Below, piece by piece: positions 1 through 9,680 of a DNA stretch of 64,000 nt. The stretch comes from Metasolibacillus sp. GTDB lineage: Bacteria > Bacillota > Bacilli > Bacillales_A > Planococcaceae. A program made the translations under genes and the position numbers. Below the pieces are notes generated by a model. That model did no database searches and was not told the origin of the DNA. It saw only the letters and a list, made by a program, of their open reading frames with translations. The stretch lies in assembly GCF_025291715.1 (NCBI RefSeq), contig NZ_JAMBIZ010000001.1, positions 186,001 to 250,000 on the forward strand, read 5' to 3'. Each line of letters opens with the position of its first letter. The stretch's first letter is position 1.

Positions 1-1
1 A

Positions 2-1135
2 ATCGGCTTAGGTGGTCCATTACAAGGCGTGCCGCGCGAGGATGGCTTCGATATTACAGTAGCGTCTGAAATTATGGCGGTTTTCTGTTTAGCGACAAGC
101 GTAGATGATTTAAAGCAGCGTTTAGCAAATATCGTAATTGGCTATACATATGACCGAGAGCCAGTATTTGTGCGCCAATTAGGTGTGGAAGGTGCCTTAA
201 CATTATTATTAAAAGAAGCATTTAAACCAAATTTAGTACAAACGCTTGGTGGCACACCAGCATTGATTCATGGTGGGCCGTTTGCCAATATTGCGCACGG
301 CTGTAACTCAGTAATTGCAACAGGGACTGCGCGTAAACTCGCTGATATCGTTGTGACAGAGGCTGGCTTCGGGGCAGATTTAGGCGCGGAAAAATTTATG
401 AACATTAAAGCGCGACAAAGCGGTATTTCTCCAGATGCAGTCGTTGTTGTGACAACAATTCGCGCATTAAAAATGCATGGCGGTGTTTCAAAATCGGAGC
501 TCACAATAGAAAATGCAGCAGCAGTGACGACGGGGATTGCCAACTTAGCACGCCATATTGAAAGCGTTCGTGCATTTGGTGTCGAGCCAGTGATCGCATT
601 AAATCGCTTTGTTGCAGATACAGAGGCAGAGTTAGCCGTTGTTTTAACATGGGCTAAGGAAAACGGTGTGCGCATCGCCCTTACAAATGTCTGGGAGCAA
701 GGCGGAAAAGGTGGCATCGAGCTTGCTGAAAAAGTGTTAGAAGTGCTAGCAAAAGAGCAGAATTTCCATCATTTATATGAGCTTTCTGAAACAGTAGAGC
801 AAAAAATTACGAAAATTGTTCAAAAAGTATATGGTGGTGCGGGCATCCATTTCACAGATAGTGCACAAAAGCAGCTGATGCAAATTAAAAAATTAGGCTG
901 GGATGGGCTGCCTGTTTGTATGGCAAAAACGCAATATTCCTTGACTGACCAACCTTCTTTATTAGGTCGACCGGAAAACTTTACGATTACGATTCGCGAA
1001 ATTGTGCCTAAATTAGGCGCGGGCTTTTTAGTGTGTTTAACGGGCGATATTATGACAATGCCTGGCTTACCAAAGCAGCCTGCCGCATTAAAAATGGACG
1101 TAACAGCGGATGGCCGCGCAGAAGGGTTGTTTTAA
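2..1135 (+). CDS. fhs: Formate--tetrahydrofolate ligase, C-terminal two thirds (5' end cut by window)
   Basis: This enzyme makes 10-formyltetrahydrofolate from formate, THF and ATP in cytosolic one-carbon metabolism. About 378 codons are present, against roughly 555-560 for the family, so about 180 N-terminal residues, including the ATP-binding P-loop, lie to the left of the window. The frame is open from base 2 with no start. Family signatures are clear: [11 protein letters not shown] at the edge, then [13 protein letters not shown] and [15 protein letters not shown], and near the C-terminus [16 protein letters not shown] followed by [10 protein letters not shown]. The gene stops one base before the ATG of the HD-domain gene, so the two are probably co-transcribed. 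Identity is very secure; only the missing 5' part is unknown. Confidence 0.97.
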   Translation: MGLGGPLQGVPREDGFDITVASEIMAVFCLATSVDDLKQRLANIVIGYTYDREPVFVRQLGVEGALTLLLKEAFKPNLVQTLGGTPALIHGGPFANIAHGCNSVIATGTARKLADIVVTEAGFGADLGAEKFMNIKARQSGISPDAVVVVTTIRALKMHGGVSKSELTIENAAAVTTGIANLARHIESVRAFGVEPVIALNRFVADTEAELAVVLTWAKENGVRIALTNVWEQGGKGGIELAEKVLEVLAKEQNFHHLYELSETVEQKITKIVQKVYGGAGIHFTDSAQKQLMQIKKLGWDGLPVCMAKTQYSLTDQPSLLGRPENFTITIREIVPKLGAGFLVCLTGDIMTMPGLPKQPAALKMDVTADGRAEGLF

Positions 1136-1136
1136 G

Positions 1137-1766
1137 ATGAATGTGATTGAGCAATGTCAAAGGCTGGTGTATGCCATTTACGAGCAAATGGATGCAAGTC
1201 ATGATTTTCAGCATATTGAGCGAGTGTTAATGAATGCGGAAGCGATTTTACAAGCGGAGCCAACAGCGGACGAAAAAATCGTCAAGCTTGCGGTGTATTT
1301 ACATGATGTTAGCGATGCAAAATATGCTACAGATAAATCGGTACAAAATGATATTTTAGGGCAACTTATTTTAACGGATGCAGAGCGTCAACATATTGAG
1401 GATATTATCGAATCGGTCTCATTTAACGGTGGCAACTCACTTGAAGCTAAAACCATCGAGGCGAAAATTGTGCGTGATGCGGATCGTTTAGACGCAATTG
1501 GTGCTGTTGGTATTGCCCGTACATTTGCTTACGGCGGAGCAAAAGGGCGCAAGTTATACGATGATACGGAGGAAGCACGCTTTCAAATGACAGCAGATGA
1601 GTATCGCACAAAATCAACCGCATCTGTTACACACTTTTACGAGAAGCTGCTATTGTTAAAGGATTTAATGGTGACAGCAAAAGGGCGTGAAATGGCAGAA
1701 GCACGTCATGCGTTTATGGAGCAGTTTTTACAACAGCTTGCAAATGAGAAAAATGGCCATGCTTAA
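1137..1766 (+). CDS. HD-domain phosphohydrolase (YpgQ/YedJ type)
   Basis: This is a soluble 209-residue HD-superfamily metal-dependent phosphohydrolase. The metal-ligand pattern is visible: His22 and His26 in SHDFQHIERV, the His56-Asp57 pair in YLHDVSD, and a later Asp in RDADRLDAIGAVG. Family members of this size include B. subtilis YpgQ and E. coli YedJ; hydrolysis of nucleoside triphosphates is known for YpgQ, so that role is inferred here. The ATG at 1137 is chosen because it lies one base after the fhs stop and gives the usual family N-terminus. An in-frame ATG at 1110 would extend into fhs. A terminator follows, which closes an fhs-HD transcription unit. Confidence 0.85.
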   Translation: MNVIEQCQRLVYAIYEQMDASHDFQHIERVLMNAEAILQAEPTADEKIVKLAVYLHDVSDAKYATDKSVQNDILGQLILTDAERQHIEDIIESVSFNGGNSLEAKTIEAKIVRDADRLDAIGAVGIARTFAYGGAKGRKLYDDTEEARFQMTADEYRTKSTASVTHFYEKLLLLKDLMVTAKGREMAEARHAFMEQFLQQLANEKNGHA

Positions 1767-1770
1767 AAAT

Positions 1771-1817
1771 GGAGCTTGTTTGAAAAGGTTTTCCTTTTCA
1801 GACAGCTCCTTTTTTAT
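1771..1817 (+). terminator. Rho-independent terminator after the HD gene
   Basis: A GGAGCT/AGCTCC outer stem encloses TGAAAAGG/CCTTTTCA and is followed by a run of T residues. It sits 4 bases after the stop of the HD gene. Confidence 0.85.
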
Positions 1818-1877
1818 AGGCGGAAAGTAGTGATTCGCCTGCAAGGATATCATTTTCGCCCATGAAAATGTATCGTG

Positions 1878-2321
1878 CTACTCAATGTCCAATGCTGTGA
1901 CATAAGTAGCCGTACCCTCTTTCCAAGTAGCGACGATTTCAATAATGTACCCCCCTTTTTCCTCTATTTCTTCAAGGGAAGAATACGTTTTGACAATCGC
2001 TTGATTACGCCATAAATTGATTTCTACCTCTGTTGGCTCTTTTGTAAAATGTAAGCTTATAGGTGCTGCTAGATTTACATTTGCACTTTGGTCAATGGCA
2101 ACTATCTCATATGGAGGGGCATAGTCCGCCATAACATTAGTCGTTTGCCCTGAGCTCACATCAAAATAGCTCCAGCTATACGTTCCTCTATAAGTTTTAA
2201 TTTGCTCATCAGCAATTGTTAATTGGACAGCAGGGGGCTCCATATTCTGATTGGGGCTAGCAGGTTTGCCCACACAGCCAGCTACTAATAACAAGAGCAC
2301 TAAAATAAATCCGATTCGCAT
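1878..2321 (-). CDS. Small secreted lipoprotein of unknown function
   Basis: The product has 147 residues. A lipoprotein signal peptide is clear: Met-Arg, a hydrophobic run, then the lipobox VAGC with Cys16, so the mature protein should be lipid-anchored on the outer face of the membrane. After a short Pro/Asn linker the mature part is a compact domain of about 120 residues rich in beta-forming sequence, with YRGTYSWSYFD, APPYEIVAID and ISLHFTKEPTEVEINLW. No enzyme motif is seen and I do not recognise the family by name. A good ribosome binding site (GGAGTGATGG on the minus strand) precedes the ATG. It is a single gene, convergent with the HD gene. Confidence 0.75.
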   Translation of the reverse strand: MRIGFILVLLLLVAGCVGKPASPNQNMEPPAVQLTIADEQIKTYRGTYSWSYFDVSSGQTTNVMADYAPPYEIVAIDQSANVNLAAPISLHFTKEPTEVEINLWRNQAIVKTYSSLEEIEEKGGYIIEIVATWKEGTATYVTALDIE

Positions 2322-2412
2322 TGTCCATCACTCCTTTAGTAATTAGTCGGAGCTGCGAAAGGAAAGTTACAAAATGCGTATTAGCTTGCTTTTTATTCAT
2401 AATATGTTTTAC

Positions 2413-2727
2413 TCATACAAAGCGAATATCCTCTGAAATCTCCTGAATTGCTTGCCAGTCTTTAATGTGAATCATATCGTCTGTTCTACTAATAATTTGC
2501 TGCTCCGTCCACTTTTGCAGTACGCGGTTTAGATGGCGGCTTGTTGTGCCAATCAATGCAGCGATTTCCTGCAAGCTTTGCACTTTTAAATAATCATTTG
2601 CAATGTCAGGTGAGTCAATTGTACATAAATAGGCAGCAAATTTGACCGCAACGGAGGAAAGAGCATTCACACGTGATAATGTTGTACAAGTTTTTAATTT
2701 AAAGTTTAGCTTCTTTGCATAACACAA
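2413..2727 (-). pseudogene. C-terminal fragment of a Crp/Fnr-family (YeiL-like) regulator
   Basis: These 104 codons match only the C-terminal part of a Crp/Fnr regulator: the end of the dimerisation helix (RVNALSSVAVKFAAYL) followed by the winged helix-turn-helix (SLQEIAALIGTTSRHLNRVLQKW). Full proteins of this family have about 220 residues, with a cyclic-nucleotide-like sensor domain in front. No such domain is encoded upstream in any frame before the next gene. The ATG used here has no convincing ribosome binding site. The simplest reading is a remnant of a gene that lost its 5' half; a functional stand-alone DNA-binding domain is possible but less likely. Confidence 0.65.
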
Positions 2728-2867
2728 TTACGATAAGGGATAATGGTATTCTATAAATTTATATGGAAGTATACTTTCTCATTATGTATATTTGTATAAA
2801 AAGATTGCTAAGGAATTCATATAGTACATTAGAGTGAGGTATTGATAGAGAGGGAGAGGAGTTATAA

Positions 2868-3572
2868 GTGTTAAAGAAAATTTTGAGGTCCTATATGATG
2901 ATTTTTTGTTGGACAGGTTGCTGTGTTTTTCTATTTGCTTTTGTTAAAACATTACAAGAAGATTATTCAACTATTGGGCTATCCATATTTTTAATTGTAG
3001 CATCCTTGTTTTTACTTTGGGGAGGTATTCAATTTTGGAAAATGGGGAAAAGGAGCAAAAGAAAAACAACGAGCGAATCCGTATTAATTAAGTTAAAAAA
3101 TGAATGGCTAGTGAAAAGAAAGAAAAAGGCAGAAGCGAAGAAGCGAATAGAGCATCAGTATTTGGTACTGCAAGAGGATTTGAGGCTTTTGCAAGAAACA
3201 GTGGAACTGATGAAATCCGCTAAAAGTATTGATCTTTTGCTAGACAGATTTAATTTAGCTTGTAGAATGGCATCAAATATTGAGGAAGGAAAAAAGGCTG
3301 GTATTCCTTTTAATCATACATTCATGTCTGACAAAGAATTACGTGAATTAACTAATAGATTAATACCAATTGTAATAAATGATTCATATTTAAAAATGAA
3401 GATGGGGACATTTAAGTTAGACAGAAAAGAAGAACAGTTAGAGAGATTTGAAAGTTATCTGCACTTACTGAAAAAATATGAAAATGATATCGCTTTTGCT
3501 AGCAACTATATGAAGACTATTGCTAACGTAGAAGATGATATAAATCACTTAAAAAAAGCACAATTTACTTGA
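2868..3572 (+). CDS. Membrane protein with two N-terminal segments and a charged coiled-coil tail
   Basis: This is a 234-residue protein I cannot assign to a family. Two hydrophobic segments (about residues 9-27 and 35-54) form a hairpin in the membrane, leaving a long cytoplasmic tail. The tail starts with a very basic patch (MGKRSKRKTT, then VKRKKKAEAKKRIEH) and continues as heptad-rich helices, so a coiled coil is likely. The start is GTG at 2868, preceded by the strong purine tract GAGGGAGAGGAG. It is a single gene between the Crp fragment and the LD-carboxypeptidase, and its base composition is more AT-rich than its neighbours, which may point to recent acquisition. Confidence 0.7.
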   Translation: MLKKILRSYMMIFCWTGCCVFLFAFVKTLQEDYSTIGLSIFLIVASLFLLWGGIQFWKMGKRSKRKTTSESVLIKLKNEWLVKRKKKAEAKKRIEHQYLVLQEDLRLLQETVELMKSAKSIDLLLDRFNLACRMASNIEEGKKAGIPFNHTFMSDKELRELTNRLIPIVINDSYLKMKMGTFKLDRKEEQLERFESYLHLLKKYENDIAFASNYMKTIANVEDDINHLKKAQFT

Positions 3573-3624
3573 GATATTTTACGGCTGTCTATTAAGTTGC
3601 GCAGACAATTGGAGGAATGAACAA

Positions 3625-4581
3625 ATGAGGAAATTACAACAAGGCAATGAAATACGTGTGATTGCGCCGAGCCGCAGTGCACAGATTTTAGGTGAGGAAG
3701 GCATCAAAAAAGCGACACAAGCATTAGAAAATATGGGCTTCCGTGTAAGCTTTGGTGAATATATTTATACATGTGATATGCAAAGCTCTGCATCTATTGA
3801 GGAGCGTGTTGCAGACCTTCACGCTGCATTTGCGGATGACAATGTGAAAGCAATTTTAACGGCGATTGGTGGCTTTAATAGCAATGAGCTGCTACCGTAT
3901 TTAGATTATGAGCTGATTGCTCGTCATCCAAAAATCCTCTGTGGCTATAGCGATATTACAGCATTGGCAACAGCGATTCATCATAAGTGCGGATTTATTA
4001 CCTATTCAGGACCGCATTTTTCAAGCTTTCAAATGGCTGGTTTACAGGCATATCAAACAAAGTATTTTCGAGAATGCTTTATGAACGAAGCGCCATATGA
4101 CATTGAGCCATCCGAGAAATGGAGCGATGATTTATGGTTTTTAGATCAAGACAACAGGCAGTATGAGGCGACGGAATGGAAAGTGTATACAGAGGGACAG
4201 GCACAGGGCAAATTATATGGTGGCAATCTTTGCACATTGAATTTGCTACAAGGCACACCGTACATGCCTGAGCTAAAGGATTGCATTTTATTTGTTGAAG
4301 ATGACGAAGAAACAAAGCCTGAAACGTTTGCGCGCGATTTAACCTCATTGCTACAAGTGGCAAGCAATGTGAAGGCACTATTAATTGGGCGTTTTCAACG
4401 AGTGAGTAAAGTGACAAGTGAGCAGCTACGCTTTATTTTAGACAAACACCCGTTATTGCAAGACATCCCTGTCATGTATGATGTGGACTTTGGGCATACA
4501 CAGCCAATTATGACATTGCCAATCGGCGGAGAAATTGCGGTGGATACAGCTAGTAAAAAGATTTCAATAATACAATTTTAA
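3625..4581 (+). CDS. LD-carboxypeptidase, peptidase family S66 (LdcA/MccF)
   Basis: Family S66 serine peptidases cleave amide bonds to D- or modified residues: LdcA trims muropeptide tetrapeptides during wall recycling, and MccF inactivates microcin C. The protein has 318 residues, normal for the family, and no signal peptide, so it is cytoplasmic. Visible landmarks are the N-terminal IRVIAPSRSA, the nucleophile Ser109 in the elbow GYSD, a Glu-rich strand ILFVEDDEE that should supply the catalytic Glu, and His291 in FGHTQP. The start at 3625 has GGAGG at a good distance. It is monocistronic, with its own terminator. The order and length suit the MccF branch slightly better than wall-recycling LdcA, but substrate cannot be decided from sequence. 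Confidence 0.9.
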   Translation: MRKLQQGNEIRVIAPSRSAQILGEEGIKKATQALENMGFRVSFGEYIYTCDMQSSASIEERVADLHAAFADDNVKAILTAIGGFNSNELLPYLDYELIARHPKILCGYSDITALATAIHHKCGFITYSGPHFSSFQMAGLQAYQTKYFRECFMNEAPYDIEPSEKWSDDLWFLDQDNRQYEATEWKVYTEGQAQGKLYGGNLCTLNLLQGTPYMPELKDCILFVEDDEETKPETFARDLTSLLQVASNVKALLIGRFQRVSKVTSEQLRFILDKHPLLQDIPVMYDVDFGHTQPIMTLPIGGEIAVDTASKKISIIQF

Positions 4582-4586
4582 CAAGG

Positions 4587-4623
4587 GGCGTGTTCGAAAA
4601 TCATTTTTTTGAGCACGCCTTTA
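4587..4623 (+). terminator. Terminator after the LD-carboxypeptidase
   Basis: A GGCGTGTTC/GAGCACGCC stem (one G-U pair) with an AT-rich loop, 6 bases after the stop codon, followed by TTTA. Confidence 0.7.
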
Positions 4624-4628
4624 TACTG

Positions 4629-4663
4629 ATATCAGCGAGTTTTGAGGAAATATCGGCGACTTT
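4629..4663. repeat. Two tandem copies of an ATATC(A/G)GCGA(G/C)TTT unit
   Basis: ATATCAGCGAGTTT at 4629 recurs as ATATCGGCGACTTT at 4650, a period of 21 bases, in the gap between the LD-carboxypeptidase and yfmR. It is an intergenic repeat of unknown function. Confidence 0.5.
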
Positions 4664-4775
4664 CCAAAATCCTGCTGCTGATAAAGTCTAAATCTTGCTA
4701 AGACAACCTCAACCTGTGCAATTCCCTCGCATTTCCTCTATAATAAAAACAAATGCATGAAAGAGATGAGAATAG

Positions 4776-6662
4776 ATGAGTCATTTAATCGTATCGAATT
4801 TAACGAAAACGGTAGGCGATAAAACGTTATTTAACAATATCGAATTTACCATTTATGAGGGGGAGCGTGCGGGGCTAATCGGTATTAACGGTACAGGTAA
4901 GTCGACATTGCTATCAATTTTAGCAGGCACGCAGGAGGCTGATAAAATCGAGCTGGATCACCCGAATAAATATCGCGTCGCTTATTTAGAGCAGGATCCA
5001 ACCTTTGCGCAAGGAGAAACGGTGTTACAGGCTGTGTTCGCAGGAGATTCCCCCGTCTTACAATTAAACCGTACATATGAGGAGGCAGTTGCCAAATTAG
5101 CAGCTGACCCGACAAATGAAGCGTTGCAAAATCAATTATTTCACCTACAGCAGCGCATGGATACAGAGGGCGCATGGGATGTCAATGCGCTTGCCAAGCA
5201 GGCACTGACAAAGCTGGGTATTGATATGTTTGAGCATCATGTGACAGAGCTGTCAGGTGGACAACAAAAGCGTGTAGCACTTGCTCGCGTACTAATTGAG
5301 CCTGCGGATTTATATTTGCTGGATGAGCCAACTAACCATTTGGACATTGAATCGACAGAATGGCTACAGGAGATGGTGACACGTTTAAAGGGAGCGGTCA
5401 TTTTTATTACGCATGACCGTTACTTTTTAGATGAGGTAGCAACGCATATTTATGAGTTAGCCGATCAAACGCTGTATCGCCATACAGGGAATTATGCAGA
5501 CTACCTAGAAGCAAGAGCGATTCGGGAAGAAATGACAGCGGCGACACAGGCGAAGCTGCGCAACCGTTATCGCAATGAGCTGAAATGGATTCGTCGTGGT
5601 GCGAAGGCGAGAACGACGAAGCAAAAGGCACGCATCCAGCGCTTTGAGGAGCTGGATGATAAAATTGACCGCTCACACGATGATGCCAATTTAGAGCTAG
5701 GTCTTGCAACAACGCGCTTAGGAAAAAAGGTGCTAGAGGCGGAGAGCATTTCAAAGCAATTTGGTGAGCGCATTATTTTACAGGACTTTAGCTTTTTAAT
5801 TCAGCAAGGTGACCGTATCGGCATTATTGGGGCGAATGGGCATGGCAAATCGACGCTGCTCAATATGTTAGCAGGAGAGCTAGAGCCAGACAAAGGAGAG
5901 GTTATTGTTGGCTCAACCGTGAAGCGGCTGCATTTTAAGCAAGCATTGCCAAAAATGAATGAAAACCAGCGCATGATTGAATATGTGCGCGAGGCATCGA
6001 ATGATATTACCGATGCAGATGGCATTCGCTATAGTGCAGCGCAAATGCTGGAGCGCTTTTTATTCCCGCTACATACGCATGGCACGCCGATTGGCAAGCT
6101 GTCAGGCGGTGAACGCAAGCGACTACATTTACTGCGCTTATTAATGGAGCAGCCCAACGTCCTGTTACTTGACGAGCCAACGAATGATTTAGATATTGAA
6201 ACGCTCGGCGTGCTAGAGGACTTTATTGAGCAATTCCCTGGCGTTGTTATTACGATTTCCCACGACCGCTTCTTCCTAGACCGTATTGCGAAAAAGCTGT
6301 GGATACTAGATGGCAAAGGGCAAGTTGAGGAAAGCTTAATGGTTTACTCGGATTATTTAATAGAGAAAACACAGGTACAACAGCAGGCAATAAAAGAGGA
6401 AAAGCAAGACAAGCCGAAGCAGGAAAAAATCAAGCAAGAAAAGAAACGACTTAGCTTCAAGGAGCAAAAGGAATGGGAAACAATTGCAGCAGACATCGAA
6501 AAAGTTGAGCAGCAAATTATGGATACAGAAGATGGTATTGCGACAGCAGGTGCTGATTTTACAAAATTGCAGGAGCTAACGCAAAAGCTTGATGAACTCA
6601 ACGCAACATACGAGCACCTTATTGAGCGCTGGAGCTATTTAGATGAAATTGCCAACGGATAG
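4776..6662 (+). CDS. yfmR: ABC-F translation factor, YfmR/Uup type
   Basis: ABC-F proteins are soluble tandem ATPases that act in the ribosomal E site; YfmR of B. subtilis helps relieve ribosome stalling together with EF-P. This copy has 628 residues, matching the family. Cassette 1 has Walker A GINGTGKST (Lys42), signature LSGGQQKR and Walker B LYLLDEPTNHLD. A charged P-site tertiary-structure linker follows (NRYRNELKWIRRGAKARTTKQKAR). Cassette 2 has GANGHGKST, LSGGERKR and VLLLDEPTNDLD. The C-terminus is a Lys/Glu/Gln-rich coiled-coil domain as in Uup/YfmR. There are no membrane segments, so it is not a transporter. cvfC starts 12 bases downstream and is probably co-transcribed. Confidence 0.92.
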   Translation: MSHLIVSNLTKTVGDKTLFNNIEFTIYEGERAGLIGINGTGKSTLLSILAGTQEADKIELDHPNKYRVAYLEQDPTFAQGETVLQAVFAGDSPVLQLNRTYEEAVAKLAADPTNEALQNQLFHLQQRMDTEGAWDVNALAKQALTKLGIDMFEHHVTELSGGQQKRVALARVLIEPADLYLLDEPTNHLDIESTEWLQEMVTRLKGAVIFITHDRYFLDEVATHIYELADQTLYRHTGNYADYLEARAIREEMTAATQAKLRNRYRNELKWIRRGAKARTTKQKARIQRFEELDDKIDRSHDDANLELGLATTRLGKKVLEAESISKQFGERIILQDFSFLIQQGDRIGIIGANGHGKSTLLNMLAGELEPDKGEVIVGSTVKRLHFKQALPKMNENQRMIEYVREASNDITDADGIRYSAAQMLERFLFPLHTHGTPIGKLSGGERKRLHLLRLLMEQPNVLLLDEPTNDLDIETLGVLEDFIEQFPGVVITISHDRFFLDRIAKKLWILDGKGQVEESLMVYSDYLIEKTQVQQQAIKEEKQDKPKQEKIKQEKKRLSFKEQKEWETIAADIEKVEQQIMDTEDGIATAGADFTKLQELTQKLDELNATYEHLIERWSYLDEIANG

Positions 6663-6674
6663 GAGACGTGAAGA

Positions 6675-7802
6675 ATGAAAATACTTACAATTGAACCAAC
6701 ACCAAGTCCAAATTCAATGAAAGTGGTCATTGATCAAGAGCTGCCATTTGGCACAAGCTTTAACTACACGAAGGAGAGCGTAGCAGAAGCACCAGCCTTT
6801 ATTCAGGCAATTTTTGCCGTGGAAGGTGTTAAAGGCATTTATCATGTGGCAGATTTTTTAGCGGTAGAGCGCAATGCAAAATTTGCATGGGAAAATATTT
6901 TATCAGGCATCCGCACAGCCCTAGGAGAAAATGACACAACGAATTCTGTTGAAAATCAAGTCGCTGATCATTTCGGTGAAGTATATGTGCATGTGCAAAT
7001 GTTTAAAGGGCTTCCTTTGCAAGTCAAAGCCTTTGATAGCGAAGGGGAGGTGCGTGTTGCAACAGGTGAAGCTTATACGACGGCATTCCAGCAAATGCAA
7101 ACGAAAGATAGCGATGAAAACTATATTTTCCTACGTAAATGGGTTGATTATGGTGTACGCTATGGCGACAAGCAAGAAGTAGCAGAAAACGTCTTGCAAG
7201 AAATATGGGCGACCTTCCCAGCAGAGCGCATTCAAGCAATTGTAGAGGCGGCAAACAATAAAGCGAGCTATACGCCAGCCCCTCGTGAAAGGGTGACATT
7301 AGCGCAGCTACAGCAAACGCAAGATTGGCAGGAACGTTTCCAATTGCTTGACCAAATGCCTGACCCAGAGGTAGAAGACATTGAAATGCTGAGCTTTGCG
7401 CTACAGGATGACCAAATGGCAATTCGCCGCTTAGCAACCGTTTATTTAGGGATGATTGAAGATGAGGCAGTTGTTCCTGTGTTGGAGCAGGCATTGCAAG
7501 ATAAAAGTGCCGCAGTACGCCGAACAGCAGGGGACTGTATGAGCGATTTAGGCCTCGTTCAATTTGAAAATGCGATGATTCAAGCATTGCAGGATAAAAA
7601 CAAATTAGTGCGTTGGCGTGCCGCAATGTTTTTATATGAAACAGGAACGGAGCATGCGCTACAAGCGTTGCACCAAGCAGCGGAAGACAAAGAATTTGAA
7701 GTAAAGCTACAAGTGAAGATGGCGATTGCCCGTATCGAGCAGGGCGAGGAAGCAAAGGGCTCTGTTTGGAAACAGATGACGGATGTGCGCTCAGAAAATT
7801 AA
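6675..7802 (+). CDS. cvfC: Conserved virulence factor C family protein (YpgR-like; Nfu N-domain plus HEAT repeats)
   Basis: This 375-residue cytosolic protein has an N-terminal NifU/Nfu N-type domain (about residues 1-90, opening with EPTPSPNSMKVVID and containing EGVKGIYHVADFL) and a C-terminal half of HEAT-type helical repeats (about 220-365), seen as recurrent LQDDQMAIRRLA, LQDKSAAVRRTAG, LQDKNKLVRWRAA and AAEDKEFEVKLQVKMA. The architecture is that of S. aureus CvfC and B. subtilis YpgR. The Nfu CxxC iron-sulfur ligands are absent, so a cluster-carrying role is not supported; the biochemical function is unknown. It follows yfmR by 12 bases and ends at a strong bidirectional hairpin. In B. 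subtilis ypgR is next to ypgQ; here the YpgQ-like gene is 5 kb upstream. Confidence 0.88.
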   Translation: MKILTIEPTPSPNSMKVVIDQELPFGTSFNYTKESVAEAPAFIQAIFAVEGVKGIYHVADFLAVERNAKFAWENILSGIRTALGENDTTNSVENQVADHFGEVYVHVQMFKGLPLQVKAFDSEGEVRVATGEAYTTAFQQMQTKDSDENYIFLRKWVDYGVRYGDKQEVAENVLQEIWATFPAERIQAIVEAANNKASYTPAPRERVTLAQLQQTQDWQERFQLLDQMPDPEVEDIEMLSFALQDDQMAIRRLATVYLGMIEDEAVVPVLEQALQDKSAAVRRTAGDCMSDLGLVQFENAMIQALQDKNKLVRWRAAMFLYETGTEHALQALHQAAEDKEFEVKLQVKMAIARIEQGEEAKGSVWKQMTDVRSEN

Positions 7803-7803
7803 C

Positions 7804-7840
7804 AAAAAAACATATGGGTACATAGCCCATATGTTTTTTG
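7804..7840 (+). terminator. Strong terminator after cvfC
   Basis: ACATATGGG pairs with CCCATATGT around the loop TACATAG. The stem is flanked by A and T runs, so it can work in both directions. Confidence 0.88.
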
Positions 7841-7949
7841 TTATATATCTAAATAATCAAAATTATATGACTTTTAATAAAAAGGTGCTATAAGGTATTA
7901 TTTCGTATATACTAATACTCATATTTGTAAGAATGAGAAGGTGAGCATT

Positions 7950-9635
7950 ATGTCTATACGCACGAAAATTTTTATTAGCTTTGCAACTATTCTCCTAATG
8001 GTGTTGATTGTATCAGGAATAAATTATACACAGCTTCAGCGTGTTCAGTCGATGTATGAAAAGATGATTAACGAGGAGCAGGCAAATGTCTTAACGATTG
8101 CCGATATTCGCAATAATATGACGACACAAGGTATGATGATTCGACAATATGTAATTTCGGGTGATATGAGCATTTTGCCTGAAATTATTGAACAACGCGA
8201 GCAGATGAATGGGTTACTAGCAACATTAGAGCAAAATAATCAAGATACATATGTAAGTGAAGAGCTTTTAGCCATTGATGGCTATATGGAGGAATTTAAC
8301 TTGGCAATGGAGGATGCTATTTCGCAAACGAAAGCGATGAATTATGACCGTGCCAAGTCCATTATTGTCAATCAATTACGTCCACCAAACCAAAGCTTAA
8401 TCCAGCGTGCGACAAATTTAACAAAGCATTATGAAGCAAATTTAGAACAAATACAAAAGGAAGCAAAAACGGCTGCTAAATCGGCTTCTTTATTAAGTGC
8501 TATCGTCCTTGTGTTAAGCATTATTGTCGCAGTTATTATTAGCATTATCATGAGCAAAAACTTTTTAAATCCAATCAAGAAGCTACAATCGGCTTTAAGC
8601 GTCATTGCACAAGGCAATTTACAGCAGGATGACATACAAGTGAAATCAAAGGATGAATTTCGCGATTTAGCAGATTCATTTAATTTAATGAAAAATGAAT
8701 TGAAAACAGTGATTATATCAGTGGCAGAAAATACAACAAAATTATCTGATTCAAGTGAACAGCTAACGAAAAATACGAATGCGGTCGCTTCATCGGTTCA
8801 GCAAACTTCAGCAGTAGCAGATAAGCTAGCGATAGGCTCACATCATTCGGCAACTGCGGCGAATGAAAGCGCGACCGCAATGGATGAAACGGCGGAGGCT
8901 GTTCAAAAAATCGTTCACTCGACGGTTGCACTCCATACAAATGCATTAACGACACAAACGTTAGCAAGCGAAGGAAGCAGCAATATCGCAATAGCTGGGA
9001 AACAAATGCAGGAAATTCAACAATCGACTACTTTAACGAGCAATTTAATTGATCAATTAATCGCACGTTCCAATGAAATTGACCAAATTACAGCAGCAAT
9101 TACGGAAATTACAGAGCAAACGAATTTATTAGCATTGAATGCAGCAATCGAGGCAGCAAGAGCTGGCGAGCATGGCAAAGGCTTTTCCATTGTGGCAGAA
9201 GAAGTGCGCCGTTTAGCGGAACAATCCAAGCACTCTGCAGCAGCCATTGTCCAAGTGACAACGGCAATTAGACAAGATACGGAGCATATCGCACAAGCGA
9301 TTCATGATAGCGTGCAAAATGCTGCGACAGGGGTAACGATTGTACAAACAGCTGGAGAAACTTTCGGCAAAATTCATACAGCTATTGAGGAGATGGCAGA
9401 GGAAATTGGCGCAGTGTCCTCATTAACAGAGCATATTTCGGCAACGGCTGAGGAAGTAGCTGCATCCGTTACGCACATCGCAGCAGATGCCAATAATGCG
9501 GCAAGCTACACACAAGAGGTAGCGAGCATGGCTCAGCAGCAAGTCAATGTATTACAAGAATTAAATACGATATCTTCGGAATTAAAAAATCAATCTATGC
9601 ATTTACAAAATATTGTTGAAAAGTTTGAATGTTAA
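7950..9635 (+). CDS. Methyl-accepting chemotaxis protein with a 4HB-type sensor domain
   Basis: This transmembrane chemoreceptor signals to CheA/CheW. It has 561 residues from the ATG at 7950, which is preferred over GTG at 7941 because GAAGGTG then sits at normal spacing. Layout: TM1 about residues 7-27, an extracellular helical sensor of about 150 residues (four-helix bundle type; [13 protein letters not shown] resembles that class), TM2 about 183-205, a HAMP domain ([17 protein letters not shown]), then the long methyl-accepting coiled coil. The hallmark hairpin tip is present ([19 protein letters not shown], then [16 protein letters not shown]). The ligand cannot be inferred. It is monocistronic and ends at a terminator shared with the convergent transporter gene. 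Confidence 0.93.
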   Translation: MSIRTKIFISFATILLMVLIVSGINYTQLQRVQSMYEKMINEEQANVLTIADIRNNMTTQGMMIRQYVISGDMSILPEIIEQREQMNGLLATLEQNNQDTYVSEELLAIDGYMEEFNLAMEDAISQTKAMNYDRAKSIIVNQLRPPNQSLIQRATNLTKHYEANLEQIQKEAKTAAKSASLLSAIVLVLSIIVAVIISIIMSKNFLNPIKKLQSALSVIAQGNLQQDDIQVKSKDEFRDLADSFNLMKNELKTVIISVAENTTKLSDSSEQLTKNTNAVASSVQQTSAVADKLAIGSHHSATAANESATAMDETAEAVQKIVHSTVALHTNALTTQTLASEGSSNIAIAGKQMQEIQQSTTLTSNLIDQLIARSNEIDQITAAITEITEQTNLLALNAAIEAARAGEHGKGFSIVAEEVRRLAEQSKHSAAAIVQVTTAIRQDTEHIAQAIHDSVQNAATGVTIVQTAGETFGKIHTAIEEMAEEIGAVSSLTEHISATAEEVAASVTHIAADANNAASYTQEVASMAQQQVNVLQELNTISSELKNQSMHLQNIVEKFEC

Positions 9636-9640
9636 AAAAG

Positions 9641-9680
9641 AGCAGCTTGGTAAGGAATTATCCTTCCAAGCTGCTTTTTC
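9641..9680. terminator. Bidirectional terminator between the chemoreceptor and the EamA gene
   Basis: AGCAGCTTGG pairs with CCAAGCTGCT; A and T tracts flank the stem. The hairpin overlaps the last codons of the convergent transporter gene. Confidence 0.85.

Noticed and set aside
7024-7830. 268-codon open frame on the minus strand inside cvfC
   Set aside because: It lies entirely antisense to a well-supported gene, has no ribosome binding site and no family-like sequence.
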